A DNA stretch of 12,500 nucleotides from Symbiodinium natans. Lineage: Eukaryota; Sar; Dinophyceae; Suessiales; Symbiodiniaceae. Positions 12,401 through 12,500 of the stretch are shown here, one piece after another. A model generated the notes under the pieces. The model was not told where the DNA came from and did not search any database. It saw only the letters and a list, made by a program, of their open reading frames with translations. Made by a program: the position numbers and the translations under genes. The stretch is from positions 1-12,500 of the forward strand of contig CAJNDS010000017.1 of the NCBI GenBank assembly GCA_905221605.1, written 5' to 3'. Each line of letters starts with the position of its first letter. Positions within the stretch are counted from its first letter, which is position 1.

Positions 12401-12500
12401 CTGCTATCGGTTCCGCATTTTACTAGAACGCCCGAATGGGAACCTTCCGTTTAGGGTTTCTGGCTTCGGGCTGCCAAGGCCTCGAAAGTACATCCAAAGC

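Overview
The window reads as nuclear DNA of a eukaryote, probably a single-celled protist. It contains a fragment of cytosolic large-subunit rRNA, short candidate exons with GT...AG borders and pyrimidine-rich acceptors, and an La-motif exon. Telomere-like heptamers and octamers (TTTAGGG, TTTTAGGG, TTTAGGGG and their complements) are scattered through almost all non-coding sequence. TTTAGGG-type telomeres occur in plants, green algae and several alveolates, including dinoflagellates and chromerids. An alveolate-like protist is my guess, not a demonstrated identity. I see no operons, ribosome binding sites, tRNAs or CRISPR arrays.

Layout. 1-1290: poly-G run, candidate exons, and the first copy of a ~0.5-kb segmental duplication holding two exons. 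1290-1920: anonymous sequence. 1920-2452: hairpin repeats, including a ~360-bp element with long terminal inverted repeats. 2453-3020: anonymous sequence with a TA microsatellite. 3024-3465: two tandem copies of a ~203-bp self-complementary repeat. 3860-4345: second cluster of the hairpin family. 4711-4905: LSU rRNA 3' fragment that keeps its base-paired stems. 5340-8290: the best exon-bearing stretch, with at least four phase-compatible + strand exons (6048-7444), a pure octamer array (6414-6606), and the decayed second copy of the duplication (7545-8042). 8290-10135: a Pro/Gln/Ala-rich exon and further candidate exons. 10317-10742: a 57-bp minisatellite and a reading frame with a membrane-like segment. 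11190-12098: candidate exons ending with an La-type RNA-binding motif. 12100-12295: a pure (TTTAGGGG)n array and a repeated 30-bp edge.

All exon candidates that I find convincing are on the + strand. They are short (about 40-280 nt), so most proteins cannot be named from this window. The La motif and the LSU rRNA are the only confident family assignments.

The most striking pattern is directional. Telomere-like repeats tend to be G-type (TTTAGGG on the + strand) just after candidate splice donors and C-type (CCCTAAA) just before candidate acceptors. Many introns would therefore carry complementary repeats at their two ends and could fold on themselves in the transcript. Several exons also carry single-base frame breaks, and the two copies of the duplication have lost different splice or frame features, so part of this region may be pseudogene debris.
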